A DNA stretch of 64,000 bases from Tubulanus polymorphus (taxonomy: Eukaryota; Nemertea; Palaeonemertea; Tubulaniformes; Tubulanidae), in assembly GCF_964204645.1 (NCBI RefSeq), contig NC_134026.1, forward strand, positions 28,538,650-28,602,649. Reading direction: 5' to 3'. The notes below the pieces were generated by a model. That model had not been told where the DNA came from. It saw only the letters and a program-made list of their open reading frames with translations, and made no database searches. Position 1 is the first letter of the stretch, and each line of letters starts with the position of its first letter. Positions 49,960 to 64,000 of this stretch are shown piece by piece. The position numbers and the translations under genes were made by a program.

Positions 49960-52630
49960 GCACAGTACATTGAAATTTTTATTGTATTATTTATCGGCCT
50001 ATTCTGAATCTTAGTTGCGGCAGTGTTTCTCGGAACGCGCGCTCTATACGTGTCTGCGTTTTCTGAATTGGTGGAGCTTTCTTCTTGGAGGCAACTTGAG
50101 CCTGGTAGATTTTTTCCAAGTTTAGAGTTTGGATATTGATGGTTTACAGCCCATGGTACCTGCCGGTGCCGGCACTAGAGAAGACATCTTCACCCGTCAA
50201 GGGATTCGAACCCACTACGCTAAAGCTGTTCGCCGAACTGGTGGAAGCGAGTTCGGGAGTGATACCGGACCCCTGGCAAGCGAGGATGTAGAGAAGACAG
50301 TAGGTCTACCGGTACCGGTCGTAAATTGGCTCCGGTTTGCATTATTTATTAGTTCACAAAGATTCCCCTAGGTCACCGAGTGGTGCTGCCACCTAGTAAG
50401 CGGCTGTGGCAACACAATACAGTGACCCTCCTATAATAGTGTAGTGACACTTGGCAAACCTGAAATCAAAGTTTTTTTTGTTTACAGTAAACCATGCGCA
50501 AGTCGGATCTTTTGGAAGCGAGAAAATTTCTCCCGAGTTAGCAAAAGTCCTACTTTTATGATGAGTCGGATTTTCAGCCTTTTTCCACGAAAACACGACT
50601 TTCTGTAAACAGTAAAATTAAATCAACATCTACAAGAAATGATTTTAATTACTGAAATATTTTGGGTTTAACCACAACTAATGTAGTAACGACTGATTGA
50701 CATGTATCGTCGATTTCGATCCAGGAACAGGGAAGACATTTTTTAAAATTCAATCTGCAATGGGCAGAAAATAGCCCTCTGACTCTCGGTGAGAGATTTT
50801 ACTGAATTTTAATTTTTGACAAAGAGAAGTTCTATGAGATAGGAGAATTTCCGACTTACAAATGTATTAATGCCTTTGAAAAAGAGACGGAAATATCGGG
50901 ACCATCAATATTCATCCGATATCAGCGATTATCCGACTTACTCAAGGTTTACTGTACCATCTATTCCTACAGCAAACTGATATGTGATGAATTGACGATG
51001 TTCATTCCGATAAGAAATAGAAAATGAGGATGGACTCCAAACCTTATTGCCAGTGACTGTCCTTCCAAATGCTTTATCATCGAAATAACTCAGTGAAGTA
51101 AACATTTTTTGGATGTCTTACATTCGTTTCTTTTTGATGCCGTAAAAACATAGTGCCATAATGGTTGAGCCTATTTTTCCCAGATGAGAATCAAATAGTA
51201 TTTTTTCAGTGTATTTTCAAAAATAAGGTCTCATCGCGTGATGGTAATTTTAATCATGTCGGTCGTAAAATGATATGAACGCATGAATTGAATGAAAAAA
51301 TTATTTTTTATCTCGTCATCTGTATCTACACCCAAGTTTTCTGCTGGTATGATTGGCCGAGATGAAGATTCCCGTTCGTAGTCAATGCATTTTTTTTTGT
51401 AAAGTAGGGAAGGGTTATGACGTATGAGGTGGGTTGTCATCTTGGGCGATGTCTTTTAGGAAAATGTTCCCTGGTGTAAATACGTTTCATCGACGTAGTA
51501 GCTGATAATGCCATTTTAGTTATGTTTATAGTTTCAGGCTAAGTTTACATTTATCAGGAACATTTAGTGGTCATATTTGTTTCCGATATGGGTCTAATCT
51601 TCCAAATTCCTTGATTCTGATATCTAGCGTTGTAACATTTAGATAAGGGAGCGAAGCCTCATCCTCCTATCAAGTCCTCGAAAACGAAATTCCATTCTCA
51701 CTGATGATGCCTGGCAATCTAAAGATATTCCCGATGACAAAAAAAGTAAGAAGAAACCTAGTTTATTATTTACAACAATAAAGCATATTCCCTATTCACA
51801 TTTATAACACTTGAAATGAGAACAAACATAAACTTAACATAACAAAACAAAAAAACAGTCAGATATATACCATATCACAAAAATCTTCAAATACGGTACC
51901 GTTCTAATTTAAGTTACAAATATATTTAAAGAGATCAAGTGAAATATACCTGTAGGTGCAGAAATATTAGAAAATGATTTTAATTTAATGGAATTTAATG
52001 TATTTCAGTCACTATTCAAAGATACAGAACCCATATCATTCTAAGTAATACATTCTTACGGGCACCCTTGTGTCAAATAGCGCGACCTCTATCATCATTG
52101 TAACTTATTGATGAGATCATCAGACCAACACAAACTTTGATCATGATTTCTAGATATGCACTCGAACGAGGTATGATATAGAATTCATTTATTTGTCTCT
52201 ACGTACCGCGCTGAACTAAAAATAAACGAATTTTCTAATGACTCAAATACATTTCATTCGTGTTTCTATAAAATCCCTCATTTTTCTAAGTATTTCACGA
52301 CATCGAATATATTCGTATATGAACAATATCTTAATAGAGTTAAAACTATCCTAATCACGCAATCACCTGTATATGTATTATTATAATTATATAATTTGTT
52401 TCAGTGTATTACATGCCACCTTTCTATTCCCTTATGCATAATTCTAGATTTTTCAATACACATCAGATAACTAGGAATTGTCCCTGGAATGACTGAACAC
52501 TATTCGGCGGATCAAGAAGGCATGGGTTCGAACCAGTTCTTTCTTATCTGAGTAAATAGGTTAAATGGCCAGGTCAACCGAGACCAATTCATATCGAATG
52601 TCAGTTACAATCATGGCACGTCATGAGTAT
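49960..52630. other. Intergenic DNA with tRNA-like fragments
   Basis: Contains a GGGTTCGAATCCC B-box-like sequence on the minus strand near 50201-50213 and another GGGTTCGAACC near 52528-52540 on the plus strand, each without a cloverleaf, so SINE debris is likely. Open frames are below 85 codons. No gene supported. Confidence 0.4.
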
Positions 52631-52636
52631 TTTATT
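52631..52636 (-). promoter_or_regulatory. Polyadenylation signal of the SLC16-like gene
   Basis: TTTATT on the plus strand is AATAAA on the coding strand, about 63 bases after the stop codon at 52699. Confidence 0.5.
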
Positions 52637-52698
52637 CCAATTATCATTGAAAAATATATATGACATAACGTCAACATCCTAACATATTGACAACGAAT

Positions 52699-55600
52699 CT
52701 ATTTCCAAGGATCTGTAAGAGGATCGGAAAATGGTCGGCCTCCGATGATAGGTGGATCAGATAAATCTTGTAATGGTGGATCCAGTGCCTTGTCGCTACT
52801 AAATGATGACTTAGAAAGTGACTTCGTAACAGAGCGGAATTCTTGTTCGTACTCGCAAATGTTCGTAGTTTCATTTGGAGCAGGTGGGAAACCGTTAGGG
52901 GGCAGCACCTTTTCTGGGGATTCGTCGAGGTCCTCGTATTCGAAACGGCCGCGACCCTGGCGCCACCTACGCAGTAATGGTATAATGGCAAATGCTATAG
53001 TTCCTACAGTGTAAACACCACCAGTGACGTAAAACACATCGTCATAATTACGTCGCATATCATACACTAAACCTGAAAAATAAGAAAAAGATATACAACG
53101 ATTACAAATCACTCTGTGGTTATAAGTTGCTAGATTGCCAAGAGTCAATAAATCACTAGAAACTGCAGACCGTTCATCTGTCCGGAAATTGAACAATCTC
53201 CTGTGTTTTTCAACTTGGAAACGATCTACGAACATATATTGTGAGGGGGTGGCCTAGCCATAATATTTCCATAAATCTACCCTTGTACAAGTGACAAAAA
53301 TTCCGCCTGATTCGAAAAAAGAGATTTCGACGAGATCAAAATTCATTACACTGTGACCAGTATGAACCAGGCCGACGAGGGACACATGTATCAATGTGGC
53401 TAATAATGATCAACGTCTCAGCGCAAAGTTCGCGCGCAACGAAACAAATGAGATTTTATGAATATTTAATGAGAACAAGTCGGGGGGATACCATCGGTAT
53501 CAATACGTCATCGACAAGGAAGGACTGACTCCTCTCGCACTATTCGCAAATTTCAAGAATGCAAAGTATTTTTTAAGCCGAAGTTTCGTAGCATATCACC
53601 GAACAATATCATGTCATAAATGACATTTATTGATGGATTTGGTGGTAGTGATGTTAACGGGTAATGGCATAGGATTATCGTTCTTTTAGCGCCGACTACT
53701 TCCATAATCGGCTTGAATTCATTATCAATGGTTAGAATGAATAATGAATACGATCAACTCTCAAGTAGCACTTTAAAAAACTTTACCCGAAAATAAGGGT
53801 CCGGAGAGTATTCCAATGCCTGACCATAAGTTAGTTACAGACCATGCGACATCAATCGGTAGATTGGTAACCTCACCCGATGCTGCATATGTATATACTA
53901 TATTCAAGCCTAGAAAGGCACCCATCGCTGAAAAAAAGCAATGATTTATTTAGTCGCGTAAGCATCGTTTATTGTAAGTATTTTTAGAAACGGTTTCACA
54001 GTTAGCATAATCAACAGATAGACGAAGCAATTTCGGTGATGCCACTTTTTGCCATAACTCTTTAGTGTAAACTGACGTTGGTTTTGACCAGGGACAGGTG
54101 TAATTGCAGATAACGCGCTAGAAACTATACTCTTGTTACCACTTAGAGCAAGATTTCATGATAAATCACGTACTCCTGATGCTTGATCATGCCATTAATG
54201 TCCGCTTTGTACGTCATTTTGCTTATAAGTGGAATGATATAATTAGAATTCTATGTGACGTGTGGTGGTTTCTATTGCCCCCGAGGTGTTGTCAGACCAA
54301 GTGGCACTACTCGTTATATTTTATTCATTAATCGAGGTGATGGATTGGCCGCTGGAAATATCCTTTTTTTGATACCGATAGCTAAATGTATCACCGCGAT
54401 CCGGACTGACCTATTATGAAACTGTCATTAACCGAGCCATGATGCTAAATAGATACACACATTATCTAGAGAACTAATAAAACCTTGGTATAAATCTCGG
54501 TCCATCCCGATGTCGATCGCTATGTTTTATTTCCGAGCCAGTTTCTTTGGGCAGTTTTCTCACTCAACGCTATTGGACGCGATGGAAAATATGTATATAC
54601 GCGCTTGGTACTTACCGCCAGCTATAACCATTATCAACGTGTAAGTAATGTCTACTGCGGGCCATATGAAACAGATAACTGCCAAAAATGAGCAGGCGAT
54701 GCAGTTAGCAATCACTAAATATCCTTTGAAATAATCGCCCAGGAACGACGCTATAACATAGCTTATACATTCTAGCAGGCTGAGAACTGTCAAGGCGTAA
54801 GACGCATCTTGAGCAGATATGCGTTTCAGTTGCATGTAGGATGCCTAGAAATAAAGAAAAGTTCATCGTGGGATTTTTGCGATGATGAATGCATAAAACA
54901 ATAAACGTTTCGCAAAATTCACCATTCTCAAATCCACTTTCGGCAACTTGTGTTAATATTTTTTCGAATATTATTCATATTTTGGACAAATTAAACATGC
55001 AAAACATCGATTGCAGAAAATTTTATCCGGCGATTTAATTCAGAAGAAACCACTCAAAAGAGAATGAACGTCAGATATCGTCGGAAACAGCAATAAAATA
55101 CTGATAATTTAGTTAGAAATCAGAAATGTTGATGTGTATTATTGGTGTGCAAGACGTTGTTTCAACACGCAATAATCTCATCGGGGATTCGCAATACACA
55201 TTTCAGTGCTGATTACACATCGACACGCGTTCCGTCACATCACACATCGCTGAAAATATCATCATCCCAAACTCAACATATACTAAACATTAATATACAG
55301 TACTTAACATGCAATTGAAATTATTCATCTCCCTAATGAGCCAAGTTTCAAAAACATATTGACGTTATCTATCCTTGAACTAATCAAAATGGATGATTGT
55401 GAATGATTTTATACTATAATCACAATAGCGCGATGGTCTATAATTTGTTCTACGATTCTATTATGTTATCACTCTTAGTATATATTCACGTTTCCACGAG
55501 TTCCCTGCACATACGACGTTTTTTTCGCCTCGTGTGCAGAAACAACACGAAATGAAGCAGATCACGAGAGATCAGTACGGGGCAGTATAGGATGCGTTGT

Positions 55601-58600
55601 TACATATGTTTCGATAATTATCTAAATGGAGGCACTTTCCGTGATTAATCAGCTCGTGATTTGACCGTTAAAAATCCCTGATTATGTGTCATACGATTTA
55701 CCACAGAGACGTGAACAAATTACCAGATTTTTTCTGAATATATACCGCAAAGTTTTTTTTCCCTGTCCTAGGGATAAATATTTAAATAGTTGAATATTTC
55801 TTTGCCATCGAAATTTTCAAAGTTACGAAGTTGCATTTATATTTCTTGTGTCATTTTGCATCGGTTTTCTATAAGATTCTGATTTATTCGCAACTCAATC
55901 TTCAGATCAAAAGAGTCAAAGTGAAACCAGTGACAATTCGAAGCTAACCTCAAGTGAGATGATTTGTTTTTTCGTAAATCAGTAAATTACGAGGTCGACA
56001 AGTTCAGTAATATTCCCGTTTGTGTAAATCAAATAATTTTCATACATTTCTATACAACTAGTCGATCTCGAAGGAATAAACAGACGATGAATGCGGCAAT
56101 TTGCTTCGATGAGTATAAGGTGATAAGTTTTGTTTTCTAAATAGCCCCGTCAAGTCTACGCAGAATGAATGAACATACACCTAGCTCCATATCGACGCTT
56201 ATAATCAGAAACCCATCGGGATTTTTGTTTTGTCGATTACAATTCTTTGATGCGTTTTCTTTCTGGCAAACAAATCTAAGGGATTGTAACGATTTTTCAG
56301 TTCGTTTACTTTCTGGGATTTAATGCTACTCGGTGAAGACTTAGTGTATGGTTTGTCGGTTGGTTAGTTATGGATATGGTAATTATGTCGGTAGCAGTTA
56401 CTGCAGTGATAAGATTTTCTCGGACTGATGACCGCTGTCCATGATAGCGTCCAAAATAACAAACGCGGCCAAACGTCCGAATTGACGATGAGCACTGACC
56501 GCCAAGTACATTAATCATTGGTTTATATTTGACCATCTATCCATCCGAAACAGTAGCGTTTTATGACGATCCTCAAAGATTGTTTTGCAGAATCTCGCCA
56601 CCAAAAATGTACGCATTCTTACGGCGTTTACTAGTGACGGAAATGATAAATTTCGCGCGTATAGTAATCGTCTAAAGAGGAAATCTCATTTTTACCAGTT
56701 CCTTAATTACTTCAACTTCCCGTTTTTGAATTAATGCGTTGCATTAATGCATGGTATTAACGTGAAAATAATGAACTCGAGCTTCCGTAGGAAAAATCTC
56801 TTCTACCGAGTTTGTTTTGTTAACTTATCAGTTTGTTCCTGATAAACTACTTATCCTTATAATCACTGGGGCACACAATAAATCTTAATTAACTCGGCTT
56901 CCCTCGACTGACTGGGATAAAGTGGATAAAGCGCTCGGAGAGTCTTTATTTACACGTCAAAATCGACCGTTCATTTATCCCGACGGCTTCAAGAATTTAA
57001 AAAGACATTTTCTCATTCATTCGACATTTATAGACTGGTTTTCATCATTCGAATACAGATTCCGCCCTCATTCCGGGCAAATGTGCTAGTTTTTCATGAA
57101 AAAAAATTCCTGAAAATGTTTGTAGACTGAAGATGAAGATTTTACGTAGGCGCTGTAAACGTCTAGATCTTCTAAACGGATTATGTTGTATGGTTGATTG
57201 ATGTTTAGCGCGAGTGGCTATACATTCTTGATTCATATAAAAACATCTTCATTTCCTCCTTTAACAATGCGAAAAATAATCAGTTAACTTACGCGCATTT
57301 ACTCAATGGTCGATTAAAAGTAGCGACTCTGGAAATATATGTTACTCTGACAGTTATCTGAGGTCTTTTGAATATCAGTATCGACGTGAACGCAAAATCG
57401 GAAATTGGATCGGTTACCGTGAGAGAAACTGCAACAATATTAATGAGCTAACACAATTCAGACCGAAACGAATAGATAATTAGGTTAAAGGGATAGGCAA
57501 GCCTGGATCTGTTTTTCATAAATTCCGTTTCGAAAATCGTATCATTTACGGTGATATAAACGAAATATCTGATTAAAAATGTTCTTATTATGGATTTTTA
57601 TGACGTCATCCTAAACAAGTCGGTTAAAACACTTTAATAAATGAAGAAACTAGATTATTTGCTTTTGGACTTATTGTAGGTCGATGACGTTCAGAGCATT
57701 GGAAATTTGCAATCGACGAACCGATGAATCGATCATTCTCTGAAGCATAACCAAGCGTGAGATCTTAACAAATCAATGATAAAAAATCTGATCAGTTTTG
57801 ACACCGAGCATCGTAGCTGGCATCAAGTCGACTTTATGATTTACCGATTATAGATTATCAAGACGGTGTTTAGAGATATAAAACGAATAAACCATGCACA
57901 GTATCTCTGATATTTTCCGTATGATTAAACTATAGGTTAATTCAACCGTGATGGTCCTGCTTACGAATTCGACCGGATATACTTCTTCTTTCTGCGGATA
58001 AAATCAGACTTCACGTAGATCACAGTCACTATAGATCTTGTTATGTCTAGATCTAAAACCATGTCTTGATTAAACACCCAGACTTCTCGCCGTAGGGGTG
58101 GATATCTTTTGATTTTGTAATCAGGCAGTCTTTGAAGGGCAGGCTAATGCTTGTGATTTGTGATTCGTATAGTAGATTAACACTGTTACCGTCATTCAAT
58201 CACACGCATTACTAGCGGTGATCTTTATCAAACAAAAGTTATATCATATGATTTCTTGGACGAAATAATTAATCAAGCTTTTCATCTCATTTCTCATCAG
58301 AAATATAGAAATAACGTCTTTGTCGATGACCTTGTCGTGCAAATTGAATACGTATAACACTTTTGAACTTACCAGATTTAGGAATGGCATGAAGAAGCCT
58401 ATATACACGAGAAAGTTCCCGAATAGCCATAAAACTATTTCAGGACGCTGCCTTACTGCCTGTAGGTTACAGGCACTAGCTAATCGATTACACAATAACC
58501 GTAGGTCACAGCAACCAAGTATTCGTTTGAATAATGGTTTTTTAGGGTTTTCATCCGTTTCTACGTTTTGACTGATATCAGTCTGTGACTGTGTTATCTC

Positions 58601-58758
58601 TGATTGAATGTTCGCTTCCATTTGAGCGTTTTTGGAGACGAATGTAGAACAGGTGACTACACCTACTAATAGGATAAGTACACTAGTAGCACGAAACGCT
58701 GCCCTCCAATCGTACGTAGACACCAACCAAGCATTTATTGGGTTGAACAGGAGACTAC
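52699..58758 (-). CDS. SLC16-like monocarboxylate transporter, 5' end not found
   Basis: Four exons recovered in genomic order: 52699-53072, 53787-53927, 54616-54844, 58373-58758 (376 residues, frame kept). The most N-terminal exon starts at GSLLFNPINAWLVSTYDWRAAFRA, the loop plus fifth transmembrane segment of MCT-type major-facilitator proteins, followed by a Gln/Ser-rich central cytoplasmic loop and LRLL...LVYIGFFMPFLNL (seventh segment). Later exons give the remaining C-terminal helices, a RRWRQGRGR membrane-edge patch, and a Pro/Ser-rich cytoplasmic tail of about 100 residues. It should be a plasma-membrane transporter of monocarboxylates or related solutes; substrate unknown. About 140-150 N-terminal residues (four helices) are missing; their exons lie upstream of 58758, possibly beyond the window. 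Phase at the 58758 acceptor (two bases of a Gly codon) requires an upstream exon. Intron 54845-58372 is 3.5 kb. Confidence 0.82.
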
Positions 58759-61700
58759 CTGAAAAAATCAGAAAGAAAAATTATCATTTCACAAATATAG
58801 AAAAACTGTGTTGATCTACTTACGATTGCCTTTTAAAGTCCACCAAACCTCACGTAAGGTTGTGACATATACGAGTGATTTTTAAGAGGATAGATTATAG
58901 TTCTTCCAAGAATAAACGATATAGTTCTTCACTTCACTGTTTGCTTTAAAAATGCGATCTTAAATCTTTCATCAACATCAGCGACAGCCAAGGAGATGCA
59001 GAAGTACAAATGACGTCAGGATGCCTTGGGTAAGGAGCGGGATATATTGAATTTAACATATCTTCCCAGTGCGATGAGTAAACATATATTGTTCGTCGAT
59101 ATAGACAGAACGAACCCTGAAAGTGCTCCATCTATTTACTATCCTCTCGAAGCTCAGTCGCTGCCACTTGAGCGCAGCCAAATTAGGCGAAATGAATTTT
59201 CGAGTGGTGAAAAACTTGTCACCAGGACAAGTAATTAGACTATGATCAGTATGTAGCCATATATATAGCGATAACCATCAGCCATCGCGTGGAACTGAGT
59301 GACGTCAAGTATCGTGTGATACATGTATATGGTTTGTAAAACTCTTGACATGACAAACAGCTCGTCAATAACCGCATCCTTATACCAAACTAAAGCCATA
59401 GAACAACTCTAATAACAAAACTTTTCTATAGATTATTTTCTGAACAACGAAAAGATTAAAAATTATCATCGTTCTTTTATCGTTTATTCCGTGTCTAGAG
59501 GGGTAAAGTTAAGTAGCCCTGATGTTCATCAAATAACTGAAACGGAGAATTTGATTTTGACGAATGCCTCGTGACATAACTACGGATAACATTCTTTGTA
59601 TCGGATAAAGTTTTCTGGCACGAAGGATGTTCTAAACTTATATCAATTGTCCGTAGGCTGATCTTCACACACGGTTAAATTGATCAATTATATGGAATGC
59701 TATTTAGTATTTTGCCGGTAGGTATTTTGGAGTTGTTGCACATGATTTTGAGAAAGACAAAAAGACGAGAATGATTGCTAATAAGTTTAATTATCGTTCG
59801 TTGATCGACGTTATTTTTATTGCCGAATTAGTTTCTGTTTTTCGTGCATAAACTTACCTGGAAATACACTTCATATGCTGATATGAAAACAGATATAACA
59901 CATTTATTGAATGAAATTTTAAAGAAATCTTGCTGAGACAACATATCTCTATAAACGCTAACTTCCATTCTTGTAAAGCCAGTTCTGATGATGTCTACCA
60001 GAACAATAAATTCCCATTTTGCGGACATCACGTGCCTGAATCTAATCATACGGTTTTCCCACCAAATAATTTGACTTTTCCTGATGACGTTGTCATAACA
60101 CATCATCATGCCGGCATGCTGGAGTGTGGAAACCGGAAAATTACCACCTGGTTGTCTGCCTGTATTTATCAAATAAAAATTCTGAATGCGTCGCCAACGC
60201 TCTAGTAAATTATAGACATTTTCAACGAATTTCTCATAAATGTGTCGCCGAAATATCGAGATATCGAGTACATGGATATGAAAAATCTAATATTTGGAAT
60301 TTAGTCGAATATTGCAACTTGACTTGATCTTCGTTCGATCGATTCTACAGTTATTGATTCACGTCTTGCTCGGAATGAAATGATTCAGATTTAGCCTAGA
60401 GTCGGTAAAATTAGGGTCTGAAAATCACGGAGAACCATTAAGTATAGATAAATACAAAGACAGGGTGCTGCGAGAGAACCATTTTTCTCGGTGACTAAGT
60501 CGACGTCAGTTCCCTTGTCGATTTCTGTTTTATGATTATAAATGACGTAAGCTCGATGTAATCTTTACATTACTATTATTGATAGGGAACCGGAAGGTTA
60601 GAGATGGGTTGCTTACGGCATTTAGAATCGTTGCATTCTATTGACGATGGTGATCATCATCCGTCAAGCAACTTTCTGAGGTGATAAGAGTGATAATACC
60701 CCCGTAGCACCGACCATATATAAACCATACAATTCATCATTATGCTGACCTATTCTGACCGTCTTGGGTCATCGATTTGCAGATTCGCATTTTAAAAGCA
60801 ACGCAAGGATACGTGATTTGTTTCAAACATAAAATGCCGATAATTCGATTATTTCTGGAGTATACATATGTAAACGTCATTAGGTCGATGTACATTGAGG
60901 TCAGTTTCGGGGCATATATTCTTACCAGATATTATACAGATTGACGGTGATGCCGCGGAACATTTTCGTCATGTGATCTCTGATAAAAATTGATACCGAG
61001 CTCGGATCCAGTGCTTTATTAGATACAAGATATACGGCATCCAATATTGTTCGACAACTGCCTTGATCGCTTTGTCTCGAACGTTCCTTTCAAATTCCAA
61101 TATGCCATACGTTCTCGAAGAAAGCCTTCATTTTGTCTTCTGTTTGTGGAATATTCTTCTTTCACTGGCAATAAATATTGCGCAGTAGTTTTTATTCACG
61201 ACTTCCACACCGACCACACTGCCAGGCAACCGATGTATGAGATGATGCCCATGATTGCCGACAAAAAACAATTTTCCTTTTCTTTTGTGAATAAATGCAT
61301 TTAAATTCTATTGGATCATGAATAAAGCGTAATCACCTCCAGAGATGCCAGTAATGTTAAGAATCTAAAAGTTACGCGATCTTAGTCCATAAATCTCCTT
61401 CTCAGGTTTTTCACTATAAAATTCCTGGTCAATATATTTTTCGATTATTTCTGAGTTACCAGACAAACATGCCAAAAATGGTTCGTATCAAGTTACTGTC
61501 GTGAGTTTATTATAGCTCGTAAATAGATAAGTACCCTTTACTGGATGAAAACTTTATATATTTCCAGGCCATTAATCAATCTTATTGTGGCCCTTATCTA
61601 TCTCAATTTACCGACAAATAACGGGCGTTATTGTGTTGTTTTATGTTTGAATAAGAAACTGATGTTTTATTCATTTCTACTGAACAATAACAGTGCAGAA

Positions 61701-64000
61701 TATGAATCCGGTTTTACTGAGATTAATCACGATTTGTCGTCACACTATTGCTAAGTCACCACGACATTTTCCACCGATCGCACACCATAAGATTAACCGT
61801 TCGCCGGTGAGATATTCTTTTTAATTACTCGGCGAAGCAATTATGTAACGGACGTGAGTGGATACCCTGAATCTATAGTGCTGGTGATGAAGAGGAACCT
61901 TGATTTGTGACTCGAAGTATGCCTCGAAAAACTTTCGACAAGTTTCTAGAGGTCTACTTCACCTGCGACGAGAACTTTAAAGGAGGACGCTCGAGGAAGA
62001 AATCGTCGATTGAACTTTATTTGTTGGTTGCATTATGATGACGTTCGTGTTACCCGCAACTGAGTAGCGTCAAGTGGTGGTGCTTTGGACTAAATCCCTA
62101 TTTTCGTGTTTCTCTTATCTCTTGCAGTCAGACTAAACACGATATCAGAAACGTCACTAATATCAACCCAGAATGCAAGTCTACAATTCACCGGGGGATT
62201 CTAATAAACACCACTAAATCGATAGGTGATCTTTCCAGGCAGAGAGATACTATTAAAGTTCATTGGTCGAGTTATGAGGTTGAATATTTGAAATCATTTC
62301 GAATATACATACATTTATTGAGAAAAAACTCAATAATATCGTGTTCCTGCTCAAATGTTCATTATACGAATACACCATTTAATCGAAAATATGAAATCCG
62401 ATAGTAAAAGGGCCGTGATTTAATTTACATCATTCCTTTTTATGTTTCTCGGAGTTCGTATCGAATGACATGTTTACGAGATATTTCACGATCGAGAAAG
62501 TGCTACGTTTCAACTGAGAAAAAAAAACGACGATTTGCTCAATAATTACCGACGAAACTGTAATTCATTTAAACGGTTTACAAATGCAATAAACGTGATC
62601 AACAATCTCTTCTGTATAATTAAGCACTTTACAACACGCGGCGTCTTTCGTCAAGTCGTCAACTCGTACCGGTGTTAAATCCCATAAAATCCGTTGGAAG
62701 CAGCCACTTGATATAACATCTTGAGCGGATGTCACCGAGAATAGAGATAAATGACTCGATCGTGGTAGTTAACAGATAACATATTGTTTCAACCGGCAGG
62801 TGGGAGTTAATGCTCTCATAACATCAATAATTCACCGGCAATACCGATAGATACATTGTCATCGTGGTGATGGTTTTGAATCTTAAATCGAATACCGACG
62901 GACAATAAAATGCCCGACCTCGGGTCAGCAGCGCGAGCTGAAATTCTCATAAAAGAGTACTTTATTACCAGCGAGTTGATAGGACCAGATTTAAAATGAA
63001 AGAGTTTCGGAGCAAAACTCGATTCATTACTGAGTGCGTTTGGGTCATGGGATTGATGAGAAAAGTAATCTAATATTCTAAGATTTTCAAAAAAAGAATA
63101 TTAAGGCTTACATTTTATTTTACCCTGATAGTTATTAATGCGCCGAAAATGATGACTAATTTCGTAAAAGAAATTGCCGGTAGCAATGGCGATGGAATTG
63201 TGAATGCGAGGACTGAGGACGGAGGATATGGTGTGGTCTGATAACATTCTCCACACAGATGCTGTAATCGCCCGCTCAAAAGAAGCGTAGCCAACCAGAA
63301 ATCATTAGCAATCGTCAGTGAAAAGCGTACGATCATCTATTAAAGCATTCGACGTTAAAGCGGTGATGATTATAAGCTATCCTGGCTGCTCAGACACGTT
63401 CATAGCGTTTAATTATACATGAAAAGCAATTCCGAAGAGAGAAATCCCATATCTAACTGAAACTACTGAAAAAAATGAATGAGACAGAAAGGTAAGAATG
63501 ATGGGGTTAGACCATTATCTTTATCTAGAGGCAGATCAAGGGGTTGTCTTTCGAGGACACGACTTTTTCGTCAGACAGCGTAAAAACCAATAAATTCAAC
63601 ACTCTTATCCTCTTAGAATTTTTGGGTGCATTTCTTCAAAAGTTTCTAACACCGAGAGGACCCACTTGCGGGCTTCGATGGCCGCATGATGCACCCGCTT
63701 CATCCGAAAACGATACCGTTTCTATTCCAATTTTTCTAGATCTGTCCGTGAATCAGAGTAAGAATATTATACGCGTAGTATTGGGCTTAGCGCGTGTAAG
63801 ATTTTAACATCTGTATCGTTCGTATCCTGCATGTGGTTTTGTTTCCTCCTTAAACTGATTAGAATTTACTACGAAATGCAAGTGACAGGTTGCGAGCTCA
63901 CAACGGAAACTCTGGTGAGTGGCACAACCGGAAATATCTCAAAATTAAAGCACCCTCTTTAAACCCCCACCTACAGTAACGTTATTTAAATATGAATTGA
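58759..64000. other. Upstream/intronic region of the SLC16-like gene
   Basis: Probably an intron or promoter region of the minus-strand transporter. I searched the minus strand for the N-terminal MCT signature (WGWVVV-like and YF-RR-like segments) and found none with splice support. Open frames up to 114 codons (for example 59828-60172 minus) show no family features. Confidence 0.4.

Noticed and set aside
50160-50300. Possible tRNA gene on the minus strand (GGGTTCGAATCCC)
   Set aside because: The acceptor, D and anticodon arms cannot be paired; only a T-arm-like sequence exists.
59040-59140. Minus-strand stretch reading GALSGFVLSISTNNICLLIALG, resembling the third helix of an MCT
   Set aside because: The preceding acceptor (GATAGTAAATAG) lacks a pyrimidine tract, no clean donor in the needed phase follows, and the spacing to MCT proteins needs a four-residue gap.
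61195-61270. Minus-strand stretch reading FLSAIMGIISYIGCLAVW, membrane-like
   Set aside because: No splice acceptor precedes it and the frame stops after a few residues; hydrophobicity alone is not enough.
1-64000. CRISPR arrays, bacterial operons or ribosomal RNA genes
   Set aside because: Spliced eukaryotic genes dominate, and no spaced direct-repeat array or rRNA-like sequence was seen.

Overview
The window looks like nuclear DNA from an invertebrate animal. It is AT-rich, its genes are split by short GT-AG introns (mostly about 70-400 bp), it has long intergenic stretches with microsatellites and small mobile-element remnants, and all coding uses the standard code. A galaxin-like di-cysteine protein together with PITPNM, SLC13 and SLC16 genes fits a lophotrochozoan (mollusc, brachiopod or annelid type), but I cannot name the species.

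Layout. 1-10.0 kb: no supportable gene; two fold-back elements (about 4.23-4.40 kb and 7.41-7.76 kb), the second carrying hammerhead-ribozyme-like motifs, and a (TA)n tract. 10.03-10.46 kb: a 431-bp hexanucleotide array. 10.80-12.94 kb (+): four-exon secreted galaxin-like gene with 33 di-cysteine pairs. 13.65-17.58 kb (-) and 19.82-23.66 kb (+): two complete 14-exon SLC13-type sodium/dicarboxylate cotransporters arranged head to head with nearly the same exon map, an inverted tandem duplication. 25.06-25.65 kb (+): unrecognised Ser/Asp-rich, probably nuclear protein. 28.98-43.50 kb (-): complete 20-exon PITPNM/RdgB/Nir gene. 48.92-49.93 kb (+): two-exon GADD45GIP1 (mitoribosomal mL64/CRIF1). 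52.70-58.76 kb (-): four 3' exons of an SLC16-like monocarboxylate transporter whose N-terminal exons I could not find. 58.8-64.0 kb: no supportable gene.

The genes do not form an operon or pathway. The only clear relationship by descent is the SLC13 pair. The most unusual items are the short Penelope-like remnants: two insertions with perfect 12-bp and 14-bp target-site duplications, containing three copies of a hammerhead-like core whose two-base-pair stem III (ACGT) could only close as a dimer. One insertion lies antisense inside a PITPNM intron. Other noteworthy items are a PIF/Harbinger-type MITE in another PITPNM intron and an uninterrupted His/Pro/Arg minisatellite coding for part of the galaxin-like protein. 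Exon coordinates were worked out by hand from reading frame, splice-site match and family homology, without transcript data.
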